Shown: positions 17,487-27,323, counted from the first letter of the stretch. The stretch is DNA of 64,000 nt from Synergistaceae bacterium (GCA_017439345.1 JAFSJJ010000013.1:62001-126000); one strand, 5' to 3'. The notes: generated by a model from the letters alone, not told the origin. Numbers and translations are program-made.

Positions 17487-18752
17487 TTAATCAGCAAGAG
17501 TCTTCACTATTGAGACCAGAGCTTTGACTCCGTTAATAATGGCTCCTTCATCAATATCAAATTTTCCGTTATGATGAGGAGCTTTTATATTGCTTCCAAG
17601 TCCCATATATACAGCTTGGCCGCCGTGAGATATTACCCTATTCATGAACCATGCTGCGTCCTCACTGCCTCCGACGTGAATTAAATCTTGAACGTCATCA
17701 AAAATGTTGAGTCCCTTCACTACTTCTTTAACTATCTTTGCAAGTTCAGGACTCGTTTTCATTTCGGGACTCTCTCCTGCCTTGATGATATTTAACTCTG
17801 CTCCATACATCATTGCTGCTCCGTTGAGAATTTCAAGAGAACGCGAATAAACATAATCTGCGATTGCCTGAGTCTCCCCTCGAGTCTCTATTTTCATTAA
17901 TGCACTAGAAGCTATGACGTTGCGCCCTGTTCCTGCGTTAAGAGTCCCTACGTTGATTCGCATGTTGCCTTCACTGTGAGGAGCTATAGAGTGCAAACCT
18001 AGTGCTGCCTGACATGCTGCGAGTAATGCGTTTTTGCCTTTATCCGGAGAAGCTGCGGCGTGTGCTGGTTTACCGGTTAAGAGAGCGTCAAATTTCGTGG
18101 TCGCAAGATAGCCTTTAGAGTCACATGCAAAGATTCCAGAGTTGAGTCCCATTCCGATATGAAACGCAAGAAAGTAATCAACATCGTCAACTATTCCTGC
18201 CTGAGTCATGGCATAAGCTCCCCTGCATCCTTCTTCGCCGGGCTGAAAGATTAATTTGATTTTACCATTCAAGTTATTGCGCATTGATATTAACTCTTCA
18301 GCGGCTCCGAGTCCTATCGTCATGTGCGAGTCATGTCCGCATGAATGTGAGCAGCCTGAATTTACACTCGCAAAGTTCTCGTTAAACGGTCTGTGTGAAG
18401 TGCTGGAGTCTTCATCGACTTCAACGCAGTCAATATCGAATCTTAGTGCTACGACATGTCCGGGCTTTCCTGTGTCGAGTTCAGCAAGGACTCCTGTATA
18501 ACGCTTTAATTTATCGAGCCATGATTTATTTGCTCCCTGTGAGAGTGCGCGCGCTATATTAGCATTAATTATCTCCTCTGAAGGCCTTCCCATGACCGAG
18601 TTAATATCTATCACGTCAAGACCTGCTTTGACTCTATAGCCTAGTGACTCGAGTCTCTCTGCTATTAGTGATGACGTTCTAAATTCTGTCCACGCTGACT
18701 CGGGGTACTTGTGAAAATCGCGCCGAGTGTTAATTAATTGCTGTTCGTTCAT
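17487..18752 (-). CDS. abgA: p-Aminobenzoyl-glutamate hydrolase subunit A-like M20 amidohydrolase
   Basis: A 421-residue M20 zinc amidohydrolase that follows E. coli AbgA closely through its length: RRDFHKYPESAWTEFRTSSLIAERLESLGY, VMGRPSEE, FDIDCVEVDED with SHRPFNENFAS, SCGHDSHMTIGLG, FQPGEEGCRGAYAM and a C-terminal HHNGKFDIDE. AbgA works with AbgB to split p-aminobenzoyl-glutamate, a folate breakdown product. No abgB partner is adjacent, although an M20D gene and abgT lie at 9371-12166. A 25-nt element shared with two other loci lies 72 bases upstream of its ATG. Confidence 0.85.
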   Translation of the reverse strand: MNEQQLINTRRDFHKYPESAWTEFRTSSLIAERLESLGYRVKAGLDVIDINSVMGRPSEEIINANIARALSQGANKSWLDKLKRYTGVLAELDTGKPGHVVALRFDIDCVEVDEDSSTSHRPFNENFASVNSGCSHSCGHDSHMTIGLGAAEELISMRNNLNGKIKLIFQPGEEGCRGAYAMTQAGIVDDVDYFLAFHIGMGLNSGIFACDSKGYLATTKFDALLTGKPAHAAASPDKGKNALLAACQAALGLHSIAPHSEGNMRINVGTLNAGTGRNVIASSALMKIETRGETQAIADYVYSRSLEILNGAAMMYGAELNIIKAGESPEMKTSPELAKIVKEVVKGLNIFDDVQDLIHVGGSEDAAWFMNRVISHGGQAVYMGLGSNIKAPHHNGKFDIDEGAIINGVKALVSIVKTLAD

Positions 18753-18823
18753 GATTTATTACTCTCCATATGTTATTATTACACAAATAATTTTCAAGAC
18801 TTTCATTATAAATTAAGACTCGC

Positions 18824-18848
18824 AGTTACTAATACATTTACTAATACA
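18824..18848 (-). repeat. Copy A of a recurring 25-nt element (tandem TGTATTAGTAA)
   Basis: On the minus strand this is two copies of TGTATTAGTAA with a 12-base period, ending in CT, identical to the copy at 28862-28886. It lies between abgA and the divergent SSS gene and points toward abgA. It resembles a paired operator site. Confidence 0.7.
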
Positions 18849-18915
18849 AAAATTAAATCTCAATCGGCTTGTAATGCTGAGCTTCTCAGATAAAAATTTC
18901 AATAACTTTTAAGAA

Positions 18916-18942
18916 TTAACTCAAAGCGAATCGTAATATAAT
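18916..18942 (+). promoter_or_regulatory. Possible promoter of the SSS symporter gene
   Basis: TATAAT at 18937-18942 with a weak -35 (TTAACT, 18916-18921, 15-base spacer). The coding start is 41 bases downstream after a CAGGAG site. Confidence 0.45.
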
Positions 18943-18982
18943 CATCGTAAAAAAATTTTTCATTCAGGAGCATTAATTTCAC

Positions 18983-20443
18983 ATGACAGGATTAACAGGA
19001 GCAGGAATCATTTTAGTAGTAATCCTCGTAACAGGAGCAGGAATGTTAGCGGGCCGTCAAGTCAAAGATAACTCGGACTTTCTCACAGGAGGAGGACGTG
19101 CAGGAAAATTTATAACAACCGGAGCAATAGTCGGGACGTTAATAGGCTCTCAATCAACAGTAGGGACTGCTCAGCTGGCATTTAATTACGGAATCTCTGC
19201 GTGCTGGTTCACAGTCGGAACGGGACTCGGCTGTCTTGTATTAGGTCTCGTGTACTCTGACAAGTTAAGACATTCAGGATGCGTGACTCAATTTCAGATT
19301 ATATCGCGTTCTTACGGAGCATTAACGGAGAAGGCAGGCGCAATACTCTGCACAACGGGGACGTTCGTCAGCATTCTAGCTCAAAATATAGCTTGTATCG
19401 GCTTCATTATGACTCTTTACCCGAATATAAATGCTCTTGAGGCTTCGTTAATCAGCATAATATTAATGTGTCTCTATATAGTTCTTGGAGGCACGTGGGG
19501 CGCAGGTTTAGGGGGAATAGTGAAATTGACTCTTGTATACATAACGTGTTCATTATGCTGCGTGATTGCTATATTTAATTCAGGAGGCGTTCTCGAAACT
19601 TTCTCAGGAGTCGAAAATCTTTTCATGACTTCAGAGCTTGGCCGGGTTCAAAAAATTTTCTCACACGATGATTTTATCTCACGCTACATGAATCTCACAG
19701 CACGGGGAGTGTTCAAAGATTTAGGCTCATGCGCTGCGTTAATACTGGGTATACTGTCGACTCAGACTTACATGCAGTTTATCTTGAGTGCAAAGGGTGA
19801 TAGTGAAGCAAAATCGAGCGTCTTATGGGGCTTAATAATGGTTCCTCCTGTCGGATTTGCATGTATCTTCGTGGGACTCTTCATGAGGGCAAATTATATA
19901 ACTCTTGCTGAAGTCAACGAGTTAGCTTCTCTTGGCCTTAACGTTCCTGATATTCCTGTTATTGCAGGTACGATTCAAGTTTTCCCTGCTTTCATAATTA
20001 ATCACGTCTCGCCTTTACTTGGAGGCATCATGTTAGGGACTCTATTAGTTACAGTGATTGGCGGAAGTTCGGGACTCTTATTAGGAATCTCTGCGATCAT
20101 CACAGAAGATTTATTGCAGGCTGTGAATTTCGTTAAGACTCATAAATTATTATTCTCAAGATTGATTATAATTCTGACTCTGATTATTGCTTCAGTCATT
20201 GCTAATATATTTCCTGCTAAGGCAATTAATGATCTGGGCGTTATCTCTATGACTCTAAGAGCTTCGGTTGTGTTCATGCCGTTGACGTGTGCTTTATGGC
20301 TTGGAAAGAGAGTCAAGGGCCGTTCTGTATTAATATCTATGATTATGTCGCCTCTAGCTGCAATTATAGGCTCTGTTATGAATTTACCCGTTGAGCCGTT
20401 GTTTACCGCAGTGAGCGTGTCTATAGTCTGCTGCCTGATGTAA
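18983..20443 (+). CDS. Sodium:solute symporter family transporter
   Basis: A 486-residue multi-spanning inner-membrane protein of the SSS (SLC5-like) family, with about 12-13 hydrophobic segments. Recognisable features are the N-terminal DNSDFLTGGGRAGKFITTGAIVGTLIGSQSTVGTAQLAFNYGISACWFTVG and the mid-region GGTWGAGLGGIVKLTL. It should couple Na+ entry to uptake of an organic solute such as an amino acid or carboxylate; the substrate is not readable. It is divergent from abgA. The ~150-bp gap to the convergent AGCS gene holds no gene that I can support. Confidence 0.85.
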   Translation: MTGLTGAGIILVVILVTGAGMLAGRQVKDNSDFLTGGGRAGKFITTGAIVGTLIGSQSTVGTAQLAFNYGISACWFTVGTGLGCLVLGLVYSDKLRHSGCVTQFQIISRSYGALTEKAGAILCTTGTFVSILAQNIACIGFIMTLYPNINALEASLISIILMCLYIVLGGTWGAGLGGIVKLTLVYITCSLCCVIAIFNSGGVLETFSGVENLFMTSELGRVQKIFSHDDFISRYMNLTARGVFKDLGSCAALILGILSTQTYMQFILSAKGDSEAKSSVLWGLIMVPPVGFACIFVGLFMRANYITLAEVNELASLGLNVPDIPVIAGTIQVFPAFIINHVSPLLGGIMLGTLLVTVIGGSSGLLLGISAIITEDLLQAVNFVKTHKLLFSRLIIILTLIIASVIANIFPAKAINDLGVISMTLRASVVFMPLTCALWLGKRVKGRSVLISMIMSPLAAIIGSVMNLPVEPLFTAVSVSIVCCLM

Positions 20444-20592
20444 GATATTAAGCACTATATAGTGTTTGAACGTTCACGACACCAGACTCTGCCCTTGTTA
20501 AGTTGAGACCGGGAGGAGTTATCGTTATTTTCAAGTGCAAGATAAAACGCTGCCCCTGAATATATTTCACTCAGAGACAGCAAAATAATTAA

Positions 20593-22005
20593 TTACCTGC
20601 TCAAAAATTTTTCTTGATTATATGCAATTCCCTCGTTGTATTCTTTAAGAAGTCTTGCAACTTTATTACTTAGCAGCAATATAGCAATCAAGTTAGGAAT
20701 TACCATTATTCCGTTAAAGAAGTCCGAAAGCTCCCAGACTAAATCGATCTTCAAGACGCTCCCTGTGAATATAAATACCATGACGAGAATCTGATAAGGC
20801 AGCAAGGCTTTAGCTCCGAACAAGTATCTAATATTGGTCTCGCCGAAGTAATACCAGCCTATAACAGTAGAGAACGCAAAGAATAACAAGCACACTGCTA
20901 TAAACGGATAACCCCATGAGCCTAAGAAGTGTTCAGCAAATGCAGCTTGGACTAACGAAATGCCGCGAAGATTTGCTCCGCCCTCAACGAAATTGTTATC
21001 AAGAACGCCTGAAGTCATGACAGTGAAGACAGTGATATTCAACACTACGAAAGTATCAATAAAGACTGCGATGATTCCCAAGACTCCCTGCTCTACCGGG
21101 TGAGAGACCTGCGCAACTGCATGGGCATGAGGCGTTGACCCCATACCGGCTTCGTTCGAGAAGAGTCCGCGCGCTATTCCGTAACGTGCTGCCTGAGCTA
21201 CTGCGACACCTGCGACTCCTCCCCAGACTGCTTTGGGAGCAAATGCACACTCGAATATTTCTTTAAAGACTCCGGGAAGGTGCGAGATATTCATTATTAT
21301 TAACACAAGTCCTACAGCAACGTACATGATAGCCATAATCGGGACAAGTTTTTCTGTTACTGAAGCAATGCGCTTTACTCCTCCGATGAAGATTAAGCCT
21401 GCGATGATCGCGAGAACTGCACCTACAATTTTTACATCAAAGCCGAATGCGCCGTTAAATGCATCACTGATTGAATTAGCCTGCACCATGTTGCCCATGA
21501 AACCTAGTGCTAATATTATAGATACGGAGAAGAAGCCCGCTAAAAATTTCGATACGGAATTATTGCCCAATCCCCGCGAAATATAATAAGCAGGTCCTCC
21601 TACAACGTGTCCTGTCTCGTCTCTCTCTTTATACAACTGGGCGAGGCAGGCTTCTGCAAAGTTCGTAGCCATTCCGAAAAATGCTGCAACCCACATCCAG
21701 AAGATTGCGCCGGGTCCTCCTGAGACAAGTGCTGTCATTGCTCCTGCGAGATTGCCCGTCCCGACCTGAGCAGCTATTGCCGTTGCCAGAGCTTGAAATG
21801 AACTCATGCCGTCCTTGCCTGCTGCATCTCCGAATAGTGAGAAGTTCCCGAATAATTTTTTGCACGCAGTTCCGAATTTTGCGATCTGAACGAAGCCGAG
21901 TCTCAGCGTGAAGAATAAACCTGTGCCGCATAGTAACGGGATAAGAAAACTGGTGCCCCATAAGAATCCGTTAGCGTCTGATACGAGTTTTAACAGATTG
22001 TCCAT
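20593..22005 (-). CDS. AGCS-family sodium:alanine/glycine symporter
   Basis: A 470-residue alanine/glycine:cation symporter. Family signatures are the GLFFTLRLGFVQI segment, SSFQALATAIAAQVGTGNLAGAMTALVSGGPGAIFWMWVAAFFGMATNFAEACLAQLY, GIARGLFSNEAGMGSTPHAHA and the VIGWYYFGETNIRYLFG motif. It imports alanine or glycine with Na+, which suits an organism that ferments glycine by glycine reductase. The start follows AAGGAGG. It has an unusually long leader with an intrinsic terminator (see 22061-22095), so expression is probably attenuated by a leader RNA. Confidence 0.9.
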   Translation of the reverse strand: MDNLLKLVSDANGFLWGTSFLIPLLCGTGLFFTLRLGFVQIAKFGTACKKLFGNFSLFGDAAGKDGMSSFQALATAIAAQVGTGNLAGAMTALVSGGPGAIFWMWVAAFFGMATNFAEACLAQLYKERDETGHVVGGPAYYISRGLGNNSVSKFLAGFFSVSIILALGFMGNMVQANSISDAFNGAFGFDVKIVGAVLAIIAGLIFIGGVKRIASVTEKLVPIMAIMYVAVGLVLIIMNISHLPGVFKEIFECAFAPKAVWGGVAGVAVAQAARYGIARGLFSNEAGMGSTPHAHAVAQVSHPVEQGVLGIIAVFIDTFVVLNITVFTVMTSGVLDNNFVEGGANLRGISLVQAAFAEHFLGSWGYPFIAVCLLFFAFSTVIGWYYFGETNIRYLFGAKALLPYQILVMVFIFTGSVLKIDLVWELSDFFNGIMVIPNLIAILLLSNKVARLLKEYNEGIAYNQEKFLSR

Positions 22006-22060
22006 GATAAAAAAAACCTCCTTAGTGAATAATTAAAATTTTTTGACAACTTGCACACAC

Positions 22061-22095
22061 AAAAAAGACCCAGAAACTTTTACGCTTCTGAGTCT
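22061..22095 (-). terminator. Intrinsic terminator inside the AGCS leader
   Basis: On the minus strand AGACTCAGAA pairs with TTCTGGGTCT (10 pairs, one G-T), followed by six T residues. It ends about 55 bases before the AGCS start codon, after the promoter, so it can only act as an attenuator. Confidence 0.75.
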
Positions 22096-22271
22096 CTTTA
22101 TTATCTTTCGCACACTCACAAGATTTATTATGATTAATAAACACTCTGACTCCGACCGGAGCTTTATATATTACGTGTCATATTCACCTGAAAAATTCTG
22201 AGTGCATAATGTGAATCATTAATCCTTTCGTGTGTGATTTGATTTGATGTGCAATAACGTAATTAATTATA
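22096..22271 (-). promoter_or_regulatory. Structured 5' leader of the AGCS gene, possible glycine riboswitch-like
   Basis: This is most of the 304-base gap upstream of the AGCS gene. An extended -10 (TGATATAAT) has its TATAAT hexamer at 22271-22266 on the minus strand, giving a leader of about 250 bases. The leader has two segments of similar pattern, each with CGAAAG followed by ACTCAG, plus a CTCCGGTCGGAG hairpin and, near the end, GCGTAAAAG before the terminator. These loosely recall the CGAAGG ... CTCAGG ... AAAAGG layout of tandem glycine aptamers, and the target is an expected one. The match is weak and only the attenuator architecture is firm. Confidence 0.35.
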
Positions 22272-22309
22272 TCACCGGAAAATTTTTATTAAAGCCTAGC
22301 GACTCTACA

Positions 22310-24291
22310 TTATTTATGTAATGCAAAGTCAAGCAAACTTTTTAATTCTGTCAGCCTGTCTTCTATTGATGAAACGCATTGAATTTTATTATCCGAAACA
22401 ATTAGTGCCTGCGGGAACTCCAGCCAAGTAAAGGCATTAACTCCCTTAATCTCGTTAGGATACAGCTCTAAAGCATTATCGTTTATAAATTTCTGCAAAA
22501 GTGTCTGAAGGGTCTCGGACAAAGAAGCATTCATAACATTGCCGTACAGTTGAGAGGCTTCACTGTTTCCGAGCAACATTGCAGCTGCATCGACAGAACC
22601 TGAACCTAAATTTTCTATTAACGGCTTCTCGTCCCAGTACATAAGGTGTACTTTATTGCCGCCTTGTGAAAGTTTTGCTGCAGTACGGTAAAGGCTGAGG
22701 TATATTACCTGCTCAATGAGTTTAGATTTTGCCTCAAGTTCTGTAGTTAATGCTGTCTGAGCCTTGATATATTCTTGTATATCACTAAGAACAGGAGCGT
22801 CCATATAGTTCTTCATATCATCAACAGCAGCTGTTATTAAATCCCTGTAATTCTGCTCGCCTAGAATTGCTCTGAATACCTGAGTCTCTTTACTTGGAAT
22901 GCCGACGATAAACTCAATGCCCGAAGCTGCACCGTCATTATATGCTTTGTACAGGTTAGCAGGGAATAATTTTCCGTCAAGTGTAGGCCCGCACATATTC
23001 CGCCAAAGTTTTTGAGCCGCTTCTTTCAGGACTTCCGTTTTAAGCTCTGCAAGCTCTGCCATCGTTGAAGTATGAGTTTCCCTCAATAAATCTCTTGCAA
23101 AAGCTCTTGGGCCGTCAGGATTCTCATATATTGATAGGGGATTGCCGTTAAAGACAAATGCTTTCTTGAACAAGTTTTTAGCCTGAGTACATGCAGCAAG
23201 CATACATATAGAAGCCGCCCCAGCCTCAAAGCCTATTACAGTAATTTTCTCAGGGTCGCCTCCGAAAGCTGATATATTTTCCTTGAGCCATCTCAAGGCC
23301 GCAATTTGATCCAAAAGTCCAAGATTAGGAGCGTCAGAATAATCTTCACCGCCGGGAATTTCTGAGAAATCGATAAAGCCTAATATGCCGAGCCTGTAAT
23401 TAAAATTCACGTATATAATGTCAGAGTGCTTTTCGACAAAATTACAGCCGTCTAACAATGGATATACAGAACCTCCATGAGTAAAGCTGCCATGATGAAA
23501 TAATACGAGAACGGGCTTCTTGACTTCAGATTCAGATTTCTTGCTGCTGACACAGATATTTAACGTAAGACAGTCTTCGCTTTGCCTGTGATGTTTTATG
23601 ATTGAACCCTGCTGATCGTTTGTATTGCCGAAGCTCCGAAATTTTTTGCTTCAAATACTGAATCAGATGACGGAAGAGGTTCGGGAGCTTTCCACCTGAG
23701 ATAGCCTACAGGGGGCTTGGCGTATGGAATTCCCAAATATGCAATGTGTGATTTCTCTTTTTTACCGACATATATTCCCGTTCGTGTCTTTACTGCGCAG
23801 TCAGAATCATATTCGCCGAGTATAGCTTTATTCTCTTGATTCACTTCTTCAATATCTTCACTTGACACATCGAATACAAAGCCCTTGCTGCCGTCCCCGT
23901 AAAGTTTTCGGATTTTATGAGCCTTATACCATCGTATCAGCATACTGAATACAAAGCCTATAACAGGAATTCCAACTATATACACATATTCTTCAAGCAA
24001 ATGTTCAATCATGGAGACACCCATTAACCAGACTGAGAAATACTGTGCTGCAAGAAAAGTGATAATGAACGCTGCAAAAATTATTACCCTGTTAAGAGTC
24101 TTTTTCTGAACGGCTTCACTGAAGACTATTTTCTCTACAATGCTTTCAAGAGAGAGTCCGACAATCAGACATATCACACCGGACAGCCACTCAGGATAAC
24201 CTAAATTTTTAGGGATTTCAAAGCTCAAGCCATAGCCCAGAGCTGCAACAAAAGCAATCATTAAATCATCAATCGTAAATAATTTTTTCAT
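22310..24291 (-). pseudogene. Membrane-anchored carboxylesterase-like gene, frameshifted and lacking the serine nucleophile
   Basis: The N-terminal part (from ATG 24291, after GAGG) has about four hydrophobic helices over residues 1-130. A type-B carboxylesterase domain then starts (GIYVGKKEKSHIAYLGIPYAKPPVGYLRWKAPEP). The frame is lost near 23617-23625, and the domain resumes in the -1 frame with SEDCLTLNI, HHGSF and the 382-residue part VNFNYRLGILGF ... DQIAALRWLKENISAFGGDPEKITVIG. The usual G-E-S-A-G nucleophile motif reads G-F-E-A-G, so Ser is replaced by Glu. No homopolymer marks the break. It is last in the grd minus arm. It could be decayed, an assembly error in a non-catalytic cholinesterase-like protein, or both. 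Confidence 0.75.
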
Positions 24292-24370
24292 CTTTACCTC
24301 ACTAAAATAAAAGCAATTTACAGGCAAAATAATATCATAAGCATAATAAAAGAGGGGAATGACTCCCCCC

Positions 24371-24604
24371 TTAATGCTTCTCTTCTTCTATGTCCTCGTG
24401 ATAGCCTGCAACCTGAATTTTTTTCCCGACCGCAAGCTCCTCAACGATGACTCTTTTATCACAAGGGTACTCACAGGCAAGACCGCAGCTTGATGATAAT
24501 TTTCTTGGAACAGGAGCAATTCTCGCCTCGATACCTGAAGCCCTGCAAGTCCTCTCGAATAATAACGCAGCACTCGTAGTCTTAAACGTAGCTAAACAGC
24601 TCAA
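24371..24604 (-). CDS. DUF3343 protein, putative Se/S carrier
   Basis: A 77-residue protein of the DUF3343 family, predicted to be a selenium/sulfur carrier. It begins CLATFKTTSAALLFERTCRASGIEARIAPVPRKLSSSCGLACEYPCD; the SCGLAC cysteines are the family hallmark. It starts 3 bases after grdD ends, so it is cotranscribed with the glycine reductase component C genes. Known context in other genomes links it to selenium metabolism; here its place in a selenoprotein operon supports a role in selenium delivery, though this is an inference. Confidence 0.8.
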   Translation of the reverse strand: MSCLATFKTTSAALLFERTCRASGIEARIAPVPRKLSSSCGLACEYPCDKRVIVEELAVGKKIQVAGYHEDIEEEKH

Positions 24605-24607
24605 GAT

Positions 24608-25753
24608 TTATAGATACCCGTTAGCTTTGAGTAATTCTCTTGCCTTGTCCATGTGTCGAGCAGGCATCTTAATTACAGGACCAGTGCAGCCCATTGCGCT
24701 CTCTGCGTAAATTCCTTCTTTCCAGAGGACTCTAACTGCGTTATCAATTTCGAGAACGTCAATCCCGTGAAGTTCGTCATCAGTAGGCTCTGCGGGAGGT
24801 GCCTTGACCTCTTCAACCTGAGCAGCTTTTGGAGTCAACGCTTCTATTTCCTCATCAAGTCCTGCCTTGCGTGCTGCCTTTAACTCTTCTGCAACTTTCT
24901 CCGGTAAATTGCCTGCAACAACGCTCGCAGTGAATGACAACGCATTTGCAATTACAGGAGCTCCTGACGCGCGTGATACGATAGAGACTACATTTTTCCA
25001 GCCCTCACCGCATGAAGGACCGTAGCCCCAGCCGTTAGCCTCGTAGCTGCCTCCTGTTGTGAAGGACGAGAACATTTTCACGAGAACATTACCCGTCAAT
25101 GTATCAGTAACGCAAATGTCTACTGCTCCGGTTAATATGTCGTTGCCTCTTAAGACGCTGCCTCCGTCTGCCCTGACTGAGCTCCCGAATGTAATATCAT
25201 AGCCGTGTTCTTTCAGGTGGGTTAATGCCCTGAATACCGGCTGTGCTGTGTCGACGTTGAGAATTCCTACAGTAGGATTTGTTATACCGAGTGCCTTTGC
25301 CGTTGCGATTCCGTAAATTGCATTGCGTAACATTGCCTCGCCCCTGACTGTTGATGACGTTCCTGTTGTTGAAGCGAGAATCATAGGACGGCCTCTGCCC
25401 GGTGTGAAGACTCTGCCGATTGTCGTTACACCTAAAGGAAACGGGAAATGCATAGCTACTGCGCCTGAAACTTCGCCGGATTTCACAGCCTCTTCAAGTC
25501 TTGAAGGTATATCGCACTCTGCACACTCGATATATTCCAAATCTTCATAGCCTGCAACTTTAGGGCCGATTAACACAGGAGTAACGTTATTTGAGTTCTG
25601 TAATGCGAGTCTTGCTCCCTTTGCGATTTCCTCTGCACCGTGTTCACTGCCTGAAGCCATGAGTCCGACTCTGATTTTCTTTCCGCCGGTCTTTGCGGTC
25701 TCGATGATGTCATTTAGGACTTCACCGACTAATTTTTTCATAGCGTCTGACAT
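24608..25753 (-). CDS. grdD: Glycine/sarcosine/betaine reductase component C, alpha subunit
   Basis: A 381-residue GrdD. Component C takes the Se-carboxymethyl group from GrdA and releases acetyl phosphate, the energy-yielding step of Stickland-type glycine reduction. Family features are the N-terminal VGEVLNDIIETAKTGG, ASGSEHGAEEIAKGA, the phosphate acetyltransferase-like core with VILNVDTAQPVFRALTHLKEHGYDITFGSSVRADGGSVLRGNDILTGAVDICVTDTLTGNVLVKMFSSFTTGG-type segments, and the C-terminal MGCTGPVIKMPA. It follows grdC by 5 bases. Confidence 0.93.
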   Translation of the reverse strand: MSDAMKKLVGEVLNDIIETAKTGGKKIRVGLMASGSEHGAEEIAKGARLALQNSNNVTPVLIGPKVAGYEDLEYIECAECDIPSRLEEAVKSGEVSGAVAMHFPFPLGVTTIGRVFTPGRGRPMILASTTGTSSTVRGEAMLRNAIYGIATAKALGITNPTVGILNVDTAQPVFRALTHLKEHGYDITFGSSVRADGGSVLRGNDILTGAVDICVTDTLTGNVLVKMFSSFTTGGSYEANGWGYGPSCGEGWKNVVSIVSRASGAPVIANALSFTASVVAGNLPEKVAEELKAARKAGLDEEIEALTPKAAQVEEVKAPPAEPTDDELHGIDVLEIDNAVRVLWKEGIYAESAMGCTGPVIKMPARHMDKARELLKANGYL

Positions 25754-25758
25754 GTTAA

Positions 25759-27303
25759 TTACGCCAACTTTCCAGCTATCTCGCTCAACGCCTCGAGAAT
25801 CATCGCCTTAATATCATCTTTGCTCACTGAAGCAGTCTGCTCAATGGGTGAAGGAGCCTCAATCAGGAACGAAGCACCATCTGCTAAATTTGTGAGTCTT
25901 GCAAGGAATAACGAGCCTTTACCGATAATCATTGCGCGCTTGATTTTGCCTTCTTTGATAAGCTCACATGCCGGGCCGATAAACGGGACTCCTGCTGGTA
26001 TATGTCCCTGAGTATGAGCATAGCCTATAGTTCCGTGCTGCTTGATGAAGTTCATCATGTCGGCTTTCTCTATGGCTTTCTTCATGACTGCAAGGGCCGC
26101 TATCATCTTTATATTTGCAAGAGGTACGTTGCCTGCTCCTGCCGGTTCTGTGATCTCGTGATTCTGTAATTCCGGTGCGAACCTGTCAACGTCTGAGAAT
26201 GTCAATCCTGCTGCCTGTAAGGGTTCAAACGTCAACGCGCTTGTTACTGCCTGAGGAGCTCCGCCTGCGCCTACTGTGTGTTTGCCGAGAACATCAAGCC
26301 TCATAACGGGCATAGTTCCATCATCAGGGACGATTAACACCGCGAAACTTCCTACGCAGTCCTCAAGGGCTAACAAATTTTTCTTAACGTGATCTCTTGA
26401 GTTCATATAAAGTTTAGGAATTGAACCGCCTGCAACGACCGCGATATTCTTTCTTGCACCTGAAGCAACCTGAGCCGCCGCATTAATCATCGCATTAACA
26501 GGACCAGCGCAAAAGCCTCTGACATCACAGCCTGAAGCATTAGTACAGCCTGCAACCTCTGCAATAGCCTTCGCAAAGTTACCGCCTGCACGTTGACCGA
26601 CATCGCCCGCGCCTTCTTCTGAGCATTCGATTACGAAATCTAAATCTAACGGATTGAGTCCCGAATTCTTGAGCAAATGCAACAACGCTAATACACCTGA
26701 AGCCTTGCCCGCAAGATTTTCCATTAAGACATGAGCAGTCAAGCAATGATCTGTAGGGTGACCCATTCTGATACAGCCGACGACTTTATTATCATGATAG
26801 AGAGGTAATGCTCCGCGTTCTGCAACTTCCTTCTCGATGTCCGCAAATTCCTGCATGTTCTTGGGACGGACGACTCTCTTAACTATTGCTTCAGTTATAA
26901 CGGGATCTTCTGCTAACTTCTTGCTAACTGACTCTGCAAAACTTTTCTCAAGCCATACAAGCTCGAACTCATCGCAGGCACTGATTAATCCCAAAAATTC
27001 GTCTTCGGGCATTAATTCGCCGAATTTTCCGTAACGTTTAGCCTTCTCATCTGGTAACGGCTTATCTACCCAGGGTGCGGGGATTGCTTCAAATTCCTCG
27101 TAGCTAATTCCGCCTATATAAGTCTGATTAGGTGCATAGTGCAGGGCGTGGTCATAGCTCTGTAAGTGTTTAGGGAGAGCGTCCAAATATTCCTGCTCTT
27201 TGCCGCTGTGAATTGCCTCCCAAGGTGTTCCGCCGTAGTGTGAACCTGTTTCGGGGGCGTGGTTGAGACAATAAGAATAACTCTTGATACCGACTTTTGA
27301 CAT
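25759..27303 (-). CDS. grdC: Glycine/sarcosine/betaine reductase component C, beta subunit
   Basis: A 514-residue GrdC, the thiolase/FabH-like partner of GrdD in component C. The N-terminus (VGIKSYSYCLNHAPETGSHYGGTPWEAI) is characteristic, as are CSEEGAGDVGQRAGGNFAKAIAEVAGC and the GCDVRGFCAGPVNAMI cysteine region, and GTIGYAHTQGHIPAGVPFIGPAC near the C-terminus. With GrdD it forms acetyl phosphate from the carboxymethyl-selenide on GrdA. It lies downstream of grdA with a hairpin in between that may lower its expression relative to grdA. Confidence 0.94.
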   Translation of the reverse strand: MSKVGIKSYSYCLNHAPETGSHYGGTPWEAIHSGKEQEYLDALPKHLQSYDHALHYAPNQTYIGGISYEEFEAIPAPWVDKPLPDEKAKRYGKFGELMPEDEFLGLISACDEFELVWLEKSFAESVSKKLAEDPVITEAIVKRVVRPKNMQEFADIEKEVAERGALPLYHDNKVVGCIRMGHPTDHCLTAHVLMENLAGKASGVLALLHLLKNSGLNPLDLDFVIECSEEGAGDVGQRAGGNFAKAIAEVAGCTNASGCDVRGFCAGPVNAMINAAAQVASGARKNIAVVAGGSIPKLYMNSRDHVKKNLLALEDCVGSFAVLIVPDDGTMPVMRLDVLGKHTVGAGGAPQAVTSALTFEPLQAAGLTFSDVDRFAPELQNHEITEPAGAGNVPLANIKMIAALAVMKKAIEKADMMNFIKQHGTIGYAHTQGHIPAGVPFIGPACELIKEGKIKRAMIIGKGSLFLARLTNLADGASFLIEAPSPIEQTASVSKDDIKAMILEALSEIAGKLA

Positions 27304-27323
27304 GATTTAATCTTCTCCGTGTT

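Noticed and set aside
20444-20592. Possible small RNA between the SSS and AGCS genes
   Set aside because: Only weak pairing, no promoter and terminator pair, no known RNA motif.
23596-23640. Programmed -1 frameshift in the esterase-like gene
   Set aside because: No slippery heptamer or downstream structure is visible; decay or sequencing error is simpler.
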